A program made the position numbers and the translations under genes. The notes beneath the pieces are model-generated. The model had not been told where the DNA came from. It ran no database searches and was given only the letters and a program-made list of their open reading frames with translations. Below, in pieces: positions 1 to 8,337 of a DNA stretch of 64,000 nucleotides. Each line of letters begins with the position of its first letter. Position 1 is the first letter of the stretch. The DNA is from Streptomyces sp. NRRL F-5727 (GTDB lineage: Bacteria; Actinomycetota; Actinomycetes; Streptomycetales; Streptomycetaceae), in NCBI RefSeq assembly GCF_000719555.1, contig NZ_JOGX01000032.1, forward strand, positions 26,096 through 90,095. The letters run 5' to 3'.

Positions 1-1010
1 TCGGGGTGCCACTCGTCTCGGATCCGGAGCCGGATCGTCGAGCCGAGCAGGCCCGGGGAGATGCCGGACCCGTCGAGGCGGACGGACACCGTGGGGACCT
101 GCGTGGTGGTCCACGCGCGGGAGAGGTCGGCGCGCGCGTGCGCGTCGAGCGTGGCTTGCTTCTCGACGCTGGTGTAGTCGCTGGTGCCGTCGAGGCGAGG
201 CCACCCGCCCGGCGTCACGGCCCCGTCGATGGACACGGGCGCGGACATGAGGGGGTATGACGGCTCGGTCTGGTTGCGGTTGATGGACGCGCCGCGGGAG
301 TGCCAGTGCGTAGCGCGCGCGGTGCCGTCCTCGGGCATCCGGTAGTCGATGACCGGGCCCGGCGAGGAGAGAACCAACTCGGTGCGGCTGGACCGGATGA
401 TGGGGTAGCCGAGTTGGAGCCCCTTGACGCGGCGGCCGTCGGCGTCGCGGTACGTCCGGATCCGCCACTCGAACCCGTTCTCGGTGTTGGCGAGCTGGTC
501 GAGCAGGTCGCGCACGACGGGCAAGTCGTAGCGGGAGTACGTCCGGTCGCGCAGCACGCCGGATGTCTGCGACCAGTCCAGTTCGATGCCGATGTCGCCG
601 CCGTCGGTCGACTGGACCCAGTCGACAATCTGCCGGACGATGTCGAACTGATCGACGCCCGTCCCCGTCCAGCCGGCCGAGAGCAGGCGGTGCGCGAGGT
701 ACGAGTCGAACGTCGCGGCCTGCACGGCGAGGGCGCCCGGACGGCCCCGGGACGGCGGGGTGATCTCCCGGGTCCACACGATCCCGCCCCACCACACTTC
801 GCCGGCGCGCTCGACCCACACGGCCGTGCGGGCCGGGATGACGGCCTCGCGGGCCCGACGCGCCATGGTCGCGTCTGTGACCGGGATGGAGAACTGGGCG
901 CCGCCCGTCTTGCCGATGTAGTCGTCGAGCTTGAGCCCCTGTGTGGGCAGGATGTCGAGGACCTGATCGGAGCGCAGGTCGCACAGGACGACGCGGTAGA
1001 GGCCGCTCAC
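1..1010 (-). CDS. Phage minor tail protein, 3' end cut by window edge
   Basis: An open minus-strand frame of at least 336 codons runs off the left edge of the window. It starts at a GTG that overlaps the stop of the upstream tail gene in a GTGA. The N-terminus reads VSGLYRVVLCDLRSDQVLDI and continues with a DDYIGKTGGAQFSIPV stretch and tryptophan-rich strands (VWWGGIVWTREIT). This looks like the baseplate/Tal-like tail proteins that follow the distal tail protein in actinobacterial siphoviruses. No signal peptide or membrane segment is visible. The role, host-proximal tail tip assembly, is inferred mainly from gene order. Confidence 0.7.
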   Translation of the reverse strand, partial: MSGLYRVVLCDLRSDQVLDILPTQGLKLDDYIGKTGGAQFSIPVTDATMARRAREAVIPARTAVWVERAGEVWWGGIVWTREITPPSRGRPGALAVQAATFDSYLAHRLLSAGWTGTGVDQFDIVRQIVDWVQSTDGGDIGIELDWSQTSGVLRDRTYSRYDLPVVRDLLDQLANTENGFEWRIRTYRDADGRRVKGLQLGYPIIRSSRTELVLSSPGPVIDYRMPEDGTARATHWHSRGASINRNQTEPSYPLMSAPVSIDGAVTPGGWPRLDGTSDYTSVEKQATLDAHARADLSRAWTTTQVPTVSVRLDGSGISPGLLGSTIRLRIRDEWHP

Positions 1011-2092
1011 GCGGGGCCCTGCCACACGAGAGCGGCCCGGCTGTACGTCGACGGGACGCTCGCGAGGGCGTTGGAGTTCCACACCTGCATTTCGATGTAG
1101 TCGCCGGCCGCCATGTTGAGCGGGAGCGCGGACGCGTCGCCCTGCCCGCCGGTCGACGCGGCGATGTAGGACATCATCACCGTGTTGTTCTCGTCGCCGT
1201 TGATCCGGATGCGGGTACGGCAACTGTTCGCGCCGCCGGGCCACGTCTGGGCGGCGTAGGCGATGTAGAAACCGGTCACGGGGGCGACCAACCGCGTCGG
1301 CTGCGCGGCCGACCACATCACCGCGTCCGTCCGGGACGGCGCTGCGCTCCACTGGATCGACGTGTACGTGTTCGCCGACAGGGCGTACGTCCCCGACTTG
1401 GTGACGTTGACGTAATGCCGCTCCTCGGTCGGCATCCAACTGGAGCCGTTCCATCGCTCGATGCCGCGTCCGCCGTCGCGGAACTGGCCCGGGTAGCTGC
1501 CCGGCGCGGTGGGAGCGCCGACCAGGATGCCGCCGACGGCCACGGTGCCCGTGCGGCGGTCGGTGAGCGCGGTCCCCCAGTCGATACCGCCGCTGCCCGC
1601 GCTCGCGCCTGCCGGTACGCGGACCTGGGCGAGGGGGATGGCGGCGGCCGGCACGGTCGGGACGACCGGGGTGGCTGCGGCGGCGCCCTGGATGATCTCG
1701 ATAGCGCCCTTGGTCTCGGCGCCGCCGTCGACGGCCGCGTCGTAGATCCGGAGCACGACGAGATCGATGCGCGGGTTGGCCGCGTTGCCGTCGCCGAACG
1801 TGATGGTCATGGCCGTGTCGAGGCTGACCGGGTAGGCGCCGGCGGCCTCGGTCGACTGGATGAGCGCGCGGCCGGGGGCCACGGACGCGGTCATGGTGCC
1901 GGGGCCGGTACCGGTGACGGCGAGGCCGGCGAGGGGGTTGGTCCCGCCGGACGTGCCGGGGATGACGCCGGAGAGGGACGTCAGGCGGCCGGTCGGGGTG
2001 AGGGTACCGAGCGGGGCGAGGCGGGTGTCGGTGCGGGTCTGCCCGCCGGCCGTATCGCCCCGGTTGGTCAGCCATGCGGGACGCACAGGCAT
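1007..2092 (-). CDS. Phage minor tail protein
   Basis: A 361-residue protein lying between the distal tail protein and the next tail-tip protein. The N-terminal half is Ala/Gly/Thr-rich with a repeated beta pattern. It contains NPRIDLVVLRIYDAAVDGG and DRRTGTVAVGGI, a style seen in phage receptor-binding or tail-fibre-like proteins of Streptomyces phages. The C-terminal 150 residues (from about RHYVNVTKSGTYALSANTYT) resemble a jelly-roll or C1q-like trimeric beta domain with aromatic strands, consistent with a surface-exposed knob. The fold is inferred from sequence texture, not from a search. Its neighbours are all tail genes. Confidence 0.65.
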   Translation of the reverse strand: MPVRPAWLTNRGDTAGGQTRTDTRLAPLGTLTPTGRLTSLSGVIPGTSGGTNPLAGLAVTGTGPGTMTASVAPGRALIQSTEAAGAYPVSLDTAMTITFGDGNAANPRIDLVVLRIYDAAVDGGAETKGAIEIIQGAAAATPVVPTVPAAAIPLAQVRVPAGASAGSGGIDWGTALTDRRTGTVAVGGILVGAPTAPGSYPGQFRDGGRGIERWNGSSWMPTEERHYVNVTKSGTYALSANTYTSIQWSAAPSRTDAVMWSAAQPTRLVAPVTGFYIAYAAQTWPGGANSCRTRIRINGDENNTVMMSYIAASTGGQGDASALPLNMAAGDYIEMQVWNSNALASVPSTYSRAALVWQGPA

Positions 2093-2105
2093 CGGGGAGT
2101 CCTTC

Positions 2106-3008
2106 CTACCAGTAGGCGGAGCGCCACTCGATGGCGCATCGGGCGGTGGCCGAGTGCGTCTCGGCGCGGTATGCGAGAGAGGTCGTGCCGGGGGCGAGGG
2201 TGAACGCCTGCTCGGGCACGCTGCGGGCCGTCGCCGTGTAGAGGCGGGACGCGGCGCCGTTCAGGGTGACGGTCCCGGCGCGGGTGTCGACGACGAGCTG
2301 ATCGCCGGCGGCGAGGGTGATGTCGTACTCCAGCGTCCGGCCGTCCTCCTGGGAGAGGCGCGGCGCGGTGACGGGGCCGGTGAAGGTCACCACGGGCGAG
2401 GTCTCGGCGTCGCCGCCGTTGACGACGCCCACGTTGCCGGTGGCGCCGCCGACGCCCCAGTCGAGGCCGTCGGTCCACTGGAGGCCGGTTCCCCCGGCCC
2501 ATTCGAGGCCCGGCTCGGGCGCCGGTAGGCCGGTCTCGACGTGCTGCTCGTCGGTGCCGTACCGGCGGGGGTCGGATGCCTCCCACTGGATCGCGGCGCC
2601 GAGGATCGTCCCGACCGTGTAGCCGTTGGCGACGGGAACGTTGCGGCGGACGGCGCGGGCCTTGACGAGCAGGGGCCCGCGCTCGTCCAGCCACACGACG
2701 AGCGGTATCTCGTCGAGGCGCGGCACCGTGCCGGCGTTCAGCGTGGCGACGGCGCCGCCGATCTGATCGCGGGGGGCCCGCACCATGAGGTCGAGGCCGA
2801 TGGTGCGGGTCTGGGCGAGTAGGACGCCCGGGTAGGCGCCGTGTGCGTCCGGGCGGAGTGCCGAGGAGGAATCGAGCGAGGGGAGTTCCTCCCACCCGCT
2901 CAACGCCTTCCATCGGTAGGGGGTGCCTCGGCCGAGCAGGAGGTCGCCGTACTGGATCTGCCCGGGGCCGGTGATGAGGCTCCCGAGGTCGGTGGCTCCC
3001 ACGATCAC
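2106..3008 (-). CDS. Distal tail (Dit-like) protein
   Basis: A 300-residue protein directly after the tape measure gene, the usual place of the siphovirus distal tail protein (SPP1 gp19.1/Dit family). I chose the GTG start (VIVGATDLGSLIT) because it overlaps the tape-measure stop as GTGA; a longer start 21 nt upstream would only add MGVEGAG. The N-terminal half holds a TRTIGLDLMVRAP strand and the central VWLDERGPLLVKARAVRRNV, typical of the Dit N-terminal beta-barrel. The C-terminal half is a galectin-like beta region (EYDITLAAGDQLVVDTRAGT). It would form the hub joining tail tube to tip. Confidence 0.75.
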   Translation of the reverse strand: MIVGATDLGSLITGPGQIQYGDLLLGRGTPYRWKALSGWEELPSLDSSSALRPDAHGAYPGVLLAQTRTIGLDLMVRAPRDQIGGAVATLNAGTVPRLDEIPLVVWLDERGPLLVKARAVRRNVPVANGYTVGTILGAAIQWEASDPRRYGTDEQHVETGLPAPEPGLEWAGGTGLQWTDGLDWGVGGATGNVGVVNGGDAETSPVVTFTGPVTAPRLSQEDGRTLEYDITLAAGDQLVVDTRAGTVTLNGAASRLYTATARSVPEQAFTLAPGTTSLAYRAETHSATARCAIEWRSAYW

Positions 3009-5422
3009 CCCCGCCCCTTCGACGCCCATTCGAGGGCGCGCGCGTTGTCGTCCGGCGAGCCGTTCTCCGCGGCGTGCCAGTGCTCAATGTGGAGGCGGGC
3101 GCCCGGCGCGGTGCCGCCGGCCGGTCCGTACGGTGAGGCGCCGGCGAGGGCCGGGGCGCCCATGCCGCCGAACTGGGGCAGGCTCGGGGTCGGTACGAGG
3201 GTCTCCATGGCGCGGGCAACCATGCCCTTGGTGCGGTCGATACCGCGGACCAGACCCGGCGGGATCCATCGGCCGATCTTGGCCATGACGCGCGAGGGCG
3301 AGGCGATGCCGAGGGCCTTGGCGATCGGGCCGGGAATCATCGTCTTGGCGAAGCTGATCAACTGGCCCTTGAGCCACCCGCCCATGGCCTTGATGCCGTT
3401 CCACAACCCTTGGATGAGGTTGCGGCCCTTCTCGACGAGCAGGGAGCCGAGGTCACCGATGCCGTTCGAGATGGACGCGGGCAGACCGCGGACCCAGTCG
3501 ACCAGGGCGCGGCCCTTCTCGATCGCGCCGGCCTTCGCGCGCTCCCAGTGCCCGGAGATTGTCCCGGCGATGTTCCAGCCGGAGAAGTACCCGACGATCC
3601 GGCCGGGGATCCCACGAACCCATTCTGTGGTCTCGTTCCACAGGCGCTTCGTGCCGTCCTTCGTGGCCTGCCACTTCTGGGCGATGGTCTCCCAGATCTT
3701 CCATGACGTGAACCACTCAACGGCCTTCTTACCCGCGCCGGTGACGGTCTCGACGAGCCAATCCCACGCCTCCTTGGTGGCGGCGGTGATCTCGTCCCAG
3801 TACTTGACGATCAGGACGACCAGACCGACGACGGCGGCGATGACGAGACCGATGGGCCCCATGGCGATCAGCCACGCGGCGGCCATGCGGGCGGCCTGGA
3901 GAAGGGATTGCGTAGCCATGAGGACCCACTGACCGACGACGACGGCCCCGGCCCACACGGCTCGGGCGGCCATCGCCACCCATCCGCCGATCGTCGCCCA
4001 AGACGACGCCACCTGTGTAGCGGCCGAGGTCACGGACGCGGTCGCGGTGGTGACCCACCCGGTGACGACGGCGGTGGCCGTGATGCCCTGCTGAATCGCC
4101 CACTGAATCAGGGCGGGCAGGATCACGACCGTGATGGCCGTGGCGATGCTCAGGAAGATGCCGGAGTTGTCGGCGATGAACTGCCCGGCCGCGGCGAACC
4201 CTTCGCCGATGGCGACGGCGGCGTCGGCACCGGCCATGAGTGCGGGGATGACGTACGCGCCGATCACGTCGACGACGCCCTGCATCAACCCGCGCTTGAA
4301 CGCCTCGAACCTGTGGGCCGCGGTGTCCCTCATCATGTTGCCGGCGGCGTCGGTGGAACCCTCGATCTTGCCGAGCGCGTCGACCGCGTTGGACGGGTCA
4401 AGCGCGAGGATCGCCTTTTGCATGTCCTCGGATTTGGTTCCGAACAGACCGAGCGCAATCTCGGATTGCTTCGCCGGATCCTTGATCGCCCGGAGTCGAT
4501 CCATCACCTGATCCAGTGCGGCGCCCGCCTTCGGGCCGCCCTCCTGAAACACGCGCTGCATCTGCTCGCCGTTCAGGCCGAGGGCCTTGAACGACTCTGC
4601 GGTCTCCTCGCTCATGCCCTGGGCCATGAGCGTGAACTCTTTGAGCGAGTCGGCGACGGTATCGGCGTCGCGGGCGCCGCCCTGGAGCCCCTGGGAGAGC
4701 AGGCCCATCGCCGTCTCGGCGTCGAGGCCGAGCTGACGGAACTCGGTCGGGTACTCCGAAAACGTGTCCAAGAGGTCTTCGGCCACGTCGACGCCGGTCT
4801 GTGCGCCGCGGGTGAGGACGTCGAGGGCCTCCTCGGCGGAGTCGGCAAGGCCGTTCTTCATCATCGTGCCGACGGCCCTGGTGACGCGGGAGACGTCCTC
4901 GCCCATGACGGCGGCGGTGTCGGCGACACGGCGGCCGAGCGTGGACATCTGCTCTTCGGTCGCCTCCGGCGGGAGCAGGCCACCCCGGGCGATGCCCTTG
5001 ATGATCTCCGCACCCTGCTCGACCGACTCGACGATCGCGTCGGCGTACAAGTCGCCGGCGACGTCGCCGTACTGCTTCGCCACGGCTGGGGTCGCGCCGA
5101 GCTGGGCGCCGAGGTTGGCCTCGATCTGCCCTTGCTGCATGGCCTCGGAGATGCCGACCATGAGCGCGGCACCGACCGCGGCGCCGACGGCGGCCCATCC
5201 GAAAGCGGCGAGGGCGCCGCTCCCCTGCTCGGCTCCCTGCTCGGCGCCGCCTTCGATGCCCTCGGCGAGGGCGTCTCCTGCCTCGGCTCCGGCCTGCTCG
5301 GCCTCGGCGACGATGCTGTCGCCGGTCCGGGCCATGGCGGCCTCGGTGCGCTGCATACCGGCGCGGGCCTCGGAGTCGTCGACGCTGATGGTGGCGAGCA
5401 GCTCGCCCACGGTCAGTGCCAC
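3005..5422 (-). CDS. Tape measure protein
   Basis: At 805 residues this is the longest prophage gene in the window. It follows the frameshifted tail chaperone genes, the diagnostic position for the tape measure. The N-terminal 60 residues are helical (DDSEARAGMQRTEAAMARTG). Residues 70-95 and about 390-530 hold hydrophobic stretches such as AAFGWAAVGAAVGAALMVGI, usual for tape measures that interact with the host membrane. The region around residues 150-380 is a helical TP901-type core domain (DVSRVTRAVGTMMKNGLADS). The C-terminus has the GIASPSRVMAKIGRWIPPGL motif common to siphovirus tape measures. It sets tail length inside the tube. Confidence 0.9.
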   Translation of the reverse strand: MALTVGELLATISVDDSEARAGMQRTEAAMARTGDSIVAEAEQAGAEAGDALAEGIEGGAEQGAEQGSGALAAFGWAAVGAAVGAALMVGISEAMQQGQIEANLGAQLGATPAVAKQYGDVAGDLYADAIVESVEQGAEIIKGIARGGLLPPEATEEQMSTLGRRVADTAAVMGEDVSRVTRAVGTMMKNGLADSAEEALDVLTRGAQTGVDVAEDLLDTFSEYPTEFRQLGLDAETAMGLLSQGLQGGARDADTVADSLKEFTLMAQGMSEETAESFKALGLNGEQMQRVFQEGGPKAGAALDQVMDRLRAIKDPAKQSEIALGLFGTKSEDMQKAILALDPSNAVDALGKIEGSTDAAGNMMRDTAAHRFEAFKRGLMQGVVDVIGAYVIPALMAGADAAVAIGEGFAAAGQFIADNSGIFLSIATAITVVILPALIQWAIQQGITATAVVTGWVTTATASVTSAATQVASSWATIGGWVAMAARAVWAGAVVVGQWVLMATQSLLQAARMAAAWLIAMGPIGLVIAAVVGLVVLIVKYWDEITAATKEAWDWLVETVTGAGKKAVEWFTSWKIWETIAQKWQATKDGTKRLWNETTEWVRGIPGRIVGYFSGWNIAGTISGHWERAKAGAIEKGRALVDWVRGLPASISNGIGDLGSLLVEKGRNLIQGLWNGIKAMGGWLKGQLISFAKTMIPGPIAKALGIASPSRVMAKIGRWIPPGLVRGIDRTKGMVARAMETLVPTPSLPQFGGMGAPALAGASPYGPAGGTAPGARLHIEHWHAAENGSPDDNARALEWASKGRG

Positions 5423-5473
5423 GCCGGATCACCTCCCATCGGGGGTCATCCGGCCGGGGCCGGGGAGTGTGGT

Positions 5474-5721
5474 TCAGCCGGCGGGGTTGCCGGTGAGGGC
5501 CGCGATTTCGGCGGGGTCGGTGACGCGGCGCGGTGTCTTCTGCCACGCGCGGGCGAACCGTGACTCGGGGGAGAGACCGCCGATCAGGACCAGGAATCGG
5601 CGCGTGGACAGGGCGGCCACGGCCGGGGCGTCGAGGCCGTACTCGCGGGCGAGGTCAGCCTCGACGGCCGTCCAGTTGCTTAGGATCGCTTCCCAGAACT
5701 CCCGGCCTTCGGCTTCTTCTT
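5474..5721 (-). CDS. Tail assembly chaperone, -1 frameshift extension (gpT-like)
   Basis: The frame overlaps the end of the upstream chaperone in the -1 register and has no plausible start or ribosome binding site of its own. It encodes about 80 residues ending TDPAEIAALTGNPAG, including EFWEAILSNWTAVEADLARE, a typical second-chaperone sequence. By analogy with lambda G/GT it should be made as a fusion through a programmed -1 shift. No classical X-XXY-YYZ heptamer is visible; the best A-rich tract is AGC-AAG-AAG-AAG at about 5713-5724. The left boundary of translation in this frame is therefore approximate. It should help load the tape measure before tail tube assembly. Confidence 0.6.
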
Positions 5722-6135
5722 GCTCCGTCGCGCCGCCCGGTTCGGGCCCTGCGCTTTTCCCGCCGCCTGCCTGTCGTACAGCTCGGCGGCGCGCTCCATC
5801 GACACCGTGCCCGGGGCCCGAATCGCGGCGGCCGACCAGATCAGGAGGACGCCGAGCTGCTTGTCGGTGAGCCCCTTCTCGGCCCACTCGTCGAGGACGT
5901 CGCCGCCGTAGAGCGCGGTCAGCATCCGGCGGACGTCGTCGGGGTCCTCGGACGCCTGGAGCCGCTCGGCCTGGAGCGTGAACAGGATGGGGAGGGACTC
6001 CGGGAGCACGTAGCGGCGGCCGAACAGGGCGAGGGCCTGGCGGGGCTGCTGCTCGGCCTGCTCGGCGAAGAACGCATCGAAATCCGCGGTCTTGGGCGCG
6101 CGCTCCTGGACGTCGTCGAGGTCGAGGTCGGTCAC
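5680..6135 (-). CDS. Tail assembly chaperone (gpG-like)
   Basis: A 151-residue protein starting at a GTG that overlaps the major tail protein stop (GTGA). It sits between the tail tube gene and the tape measure. It is acidic and helical at the N-terminus (DFDAFFAEQAEQQPRQALAL) and ends in a lysine-rich tail (RRSKKKPKAGSSGKRS). The gene for the second chaperone begins inside this tail in the -1 frame, so the short form is expected in excess over the fusion. The role follows from position and overlap rather than from strong sequence conservation. Confidence 0.75.
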   Translation of the reverse strand: MTDLDLDDVQERAPKTADFDAFFAEQAEQQPRQALALFGRRYVLPESLPILFTLQAERLQASEDPDDVRRMLTALYGGDVLDEWAEKGLTDKQLGVLLIWSAAAIRAPGTVSMERAAELYDRQAAGKAQGPNRAARRSKKKPKAGSSGKRS

Positions 6136-6602
6136 GGGGTCACCGCCGCCGAGGTCGGCAGACCGGACCGGCGGAACGTGGCGCTCCAACTGGTCTTCTC
6201 GTTGGTGCCGCCGGACTGCTCGCCGGGGGTCATCGTGGCGTCCCAGATCGCCCATGCGGTCTGCGTCTCGTGCCGGTAGCGGATCCGGTTGTGCGAGTCG
6301 ATGCCGAGCCGCGGCGTCCAGTCCTCATCGATGTACGCCTGCCCGACGTCGCGGGCCTTCGTGGTCTTGTCGATGCGGTACTGACCTTCGAGGGTGATGC
6401 TCGCGCCACGCTGCATCACGTCCTCCTCGTACGCGCCGTCGCTGTCGAAGCTCGTCGTGTCGGCTACCTCCTCGTTCTCGCCGGGGGAGTACGACCAGGA
6501 GTTGAGACCGGCGATCGGGAGCCACGTCTCGGTAGCGGCGTCGGCGTCCTCGACCTCGAAGAGCCAGCCGCGCGCGTCGATGCTGCGCGAGTTGCCCGCC
6601 AT
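6132..6602 (-). CDS. Major tail tube protein
   Basis: A 156-residue protein with the beta-rich character of siphovirus tail tube subunits: GWLFEVEDADAATETWLPIA near the N-terminus, then VMQRGASITLEGQYRI and SWSATFRRSGLPTSAAVTP at the end. The family normally has 150-250 residues. It lies directly between the tail terminator and the tail chaperones, as expected. Translation is coupled to the chaperone by a 4-nt overlap. Confidence 0.8.
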   Translation of the reverse strand: MAGNSRSIDARGWLFEVEDADAATETWLPIAGLNSWSYSPGENEEVADTTSFDSDGAYEEDVMQRGASITLEGQYRIDKTTKARDVGQAYIDEDWTPRLGIDSHNRIRYRHETQTAWAIWDATMTPGEQSGGTNEKTSWSATFRRSGLPTSAAVTP

Positions 6603-6614
6603 GTGCGGACCTCC

Positions 6615-7028
6615 TTACGGGGTGGTGGGGGCGGCCGTGGCGACGTCGTAGTTGGTGACGTGCTCGTGACGGCCGGATGAGTCGGCGCCCATGGGCGCGG
6701 GGATGCCGCGTGCGGCGATCAGGACGGCCCATGTGCCGTCGGGGAGCTGCGTGTTGGTGAGCCCGTGCAGTGCGGCGTAGATGGCCTGCGCGCGGGCGCG
6801 GGAGACGCGGGGGTCCGGGCCGCCGCGGACGCGGACCTGTAGCCGCTGGTCGGTGTCGTCGTCGCGGGCCTGCTGCGGGCCGGCGTCGTACAGGGCGAGG
6901 GACACGGCCTCGTCCGGGGCGGGCGGCATCGTCTCGACGAACGTGTCGCCGGTGATGCCGTCGGGGTCGTAGGTGAGCAGGCCGGCGGCGGTGAGGCACC
7001 GGGCGATGCCGTCGAGGAGGTCAGCCAC
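6615..7028 (-). CDS. Tail terminator / minor capsid (pfam12691-like) protein
   Basis: A 137-residue protein of the tail-terminator type, placed just before the tail tube gene. It begins MADLLDGIARCLTAAGLLTY. The middle contains the pattern LQVRVRGGPDPRVSRARAQA and AIYAALHGLTN, which is characteristic of actinophage minor capsid/tail terminator proteins. It would form a ring capping the tail tube at the head-proximal end. It overlaps the end of the upstream gp10-like gene by 8 nt, so translation is probably coupled. Confidence 0.65.
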   Translation of the reverse strand: MADLLDGIARCLTAAGLLTYDPDGITGDTFVETMPPAPDEAVSLALYDAGPQQARDDDTDQRLQVRVRGGPDPRVSRARAQAIYAALHGLTNTQLPDGTWAVLIAARGIPAPMGADSSGRHEHVTNYDVATAAPTTP

Positions 7029-7371
7029 GGAGGGCCCGCCTCACCTGGGCGGCGATGATCTCGTTGATCGGTCCGGCCTGCTCGACGAGCGGCCTTTCGA
7101 GGTACTTGGCGGTGCGGCCGTCGTCGTGCCGCAGGTCCATGTCCTCGTGCTGGCGGACGGCGTACGGGGTGTCGTAGCTGACGCCTGCTGTGAGGGTCGA
7201 TTCGTCGACGGACGCGACCCCGGAGCGTTCGAGGGTCGCCTCCTCGATCGGGACGACGCGGCGGGACTCGCCGAGCAGGTGCTCGGCGCCGAGCCGTAGG
7301 CCGAGCAGGGCGCCGGCGCGCTCGGCGGCGAGGACGGCGTCGCCGTTCCATCGGATCCGGGCCCGGCTCAT
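7021..7371 (-). CDS. HK97 gp10-like head-tail joining protein
   Basis: A 116-residue protein starting at the ATG of an ATGA overlap with the previous gene. It shows SRRVVPIEEATLERSGVASV and SYDTPYAVRQHEDMDLRH, the pattern of HK97 gp10-family connector proteins found between head stopper and tail terminator. An upstream in-frame extension is possible but would be arginine-rich, unlike a coding N-terminus. A structural role at the neck is inferred from family and order. Confidence 0.7.
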   Translation of the reverse strand: MSRARIRWNGDAVLAAERAGALLGLRLGAEHLLGESRRVVPIEEATLERSGVASVDESTLTAGVSYDTPYAVRQHEDMDLRHDDGRTAKYLERPLVEQAGPINEIIAAQVRRALRG

Positions 7372-7688
7372 TCGCACATCACCTCCAGGGACTCCGGCAC
7401 CGGGAGGCCCGGCGCGGTGTGGTGGGCTGTCGACAGGGCGCGCGTGCGGCGGCCGGACGGCAGGGTGATGCGGGACTCGGCCGGACAGTCGGTGTCCGGC
7501 GCGGTGATGACCTGCGCGGTGGAGACGATCTCGCGGCCCTCGCGGTCCCGGACGGTGCGCACCTGCTCGGCGACCATGGCGCGCACCCCGGGCACGGGCG
7601 GGCCGTACTTCGGGCCGTACGCGGAGTCGCCGAGGTACGGCTCGATCACGACGCGGTGGGGGAGTAGCCACGGGGGGATGCGGGTCAA
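7368..7688 (-). CDS. Head closure (stopper) protein, TTG start
   Basis: About 106 residues. I chose the TTG start because it overlaps the upstream stop as TTGA and follows a G-rich ribosome binding site (GGGGGTGATC); no ATG or GTG fits. The sequence LLPHRVVIEPYLGDSAYGPKY followed by EIVSTAQVITAP resembles SPP1 gp16/HK97-type head closure proteins, small beta-barrels that seal the portal after packaging. Start assignment and family are both moderately secure. Confidence 0.6.
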   Translation of the reverse strand: MTRIPPWLLPHRVVIEPYLGDSAYGPKYGPPVPGVRAMVAEQVRTVRDREGREIVSTAQVITAPDTDCPAESRITLPSGRRTRALSTAHHTAPGLPVPESLEVMCE

Positions 7689-8083
7689 CAGATCACCCCC
7701 GGGAGCAGGCCGGCGCGCGCGAGGTAGCGGTACGCCTGCGGGCCGAGGTCGACGTTGCCGGCGCCGGTCCCGCCGGCCTGCTGCTGCGGGCCGGACATGG
7801 ACACGGGGCCGATGGACACGGACGACCAGCGGCCCGCGGCGCCGGTCCCGGTGTCGCCGGTCTCCTCCCGGTAGGCCACCTGCGCACAGGCGGCGTCGGT
7901 GAGGGCCTGGACGACGGCAGGGTCGGTCGGCATCCCCGCGTCGTCGACGGCGTAGACGGCCGTCAACAGGGCGTCGTCGACGTCCTCGGACGCGCGGGTG
8001 AGCAGCCGGACGGCGTCCGGCGGCGGGGGCTTGCCGGTCCACTCCGCGAGCTGCTCGGGGGTGGCGTAGACGCGGCGAGCCAT
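7685..8083 (-). CDS. Head-tail adaptor (gp6-like) protein
   Basis: A 132-residue protein with an N-terminal helical region MARRVYATPEQLAEWTGKPP, then ASEDVDDALLTAVYAVD and ALTDAACAQVAYREETGD. This is the usual profile of phage adaptor proteins (HK97 gp6/SPP1 gp15) that bind the portal. The C-terminal 40 residues are Gly/Gln-rich. It sits between the capsid block and the closure protein, as expected for a connector component. Confidence 0.7.
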   Translation of the reverse strand: MARRVYATPEQLAEWTGKPPPPDAVRLLTRASEDVDDALLTAVYAVDDAGMPTDPAVVQALTDAACAQVAYREETGDTGTGAAGRWSSVSIGPVSMSGPQQQAGGTGAGNVDLGPQAYRYLARAGLLPGVIC

Positions 8084-8086
8084 CGG

Positions 8087-8317
8087 CTACCCCTCGCTGC
8101 CGTACTGCTCGGCGAGCTGGTCGCGGGTGAGCTGCTCGGCGTTGGCCTGCTCGGCGCCGAGGGCGACCGCGTAGGCCACCCAATCGGCCTTGGACGCGGA
8201 ACGGGCCGGACGCTTGGTGTCGTCCGGCCCGTTGCCGTTGTCGTCCCCGCTCGGCGGCGGGGTCCCGTCCGGCTGCTCGTCGGCGTCCGGGCGGGCGTGG
8301 TGGCGGCGCAGCATCAT
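8087..8317 (-). CDS. Small acidic phage protein after the capsid gene
   Basis: A 76-residue protein starting with two consecutive methionines and preceded by GGAAGGGAGG. The N-terminal half is Asp/Pro/Gly-rich and disordered (DEQPDGTPPPSGDDNGNG). The C-terminal half, ASKADWVAYAVALGAEQANA followed by EQLTRDQLAEQYG, forms a small helical domain that resembles the Rho-N/E3-binding-like domain often found in proteins beside actinophage capsid genes. Function is unknown; a capsid accessory or head-tail role is only suggested by position. Confidence 0.6.
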   Translation of the reverse strand: MMLRRHHARPDADEQPDGTPPPSGDDNGNGPDDTKRPARSASKADWVAYAVALGAEQANAEQLTRDQLAEQYGSEG

Positions 8318-8337
8318 GCGGCGGCCTCCCTTCCTGA

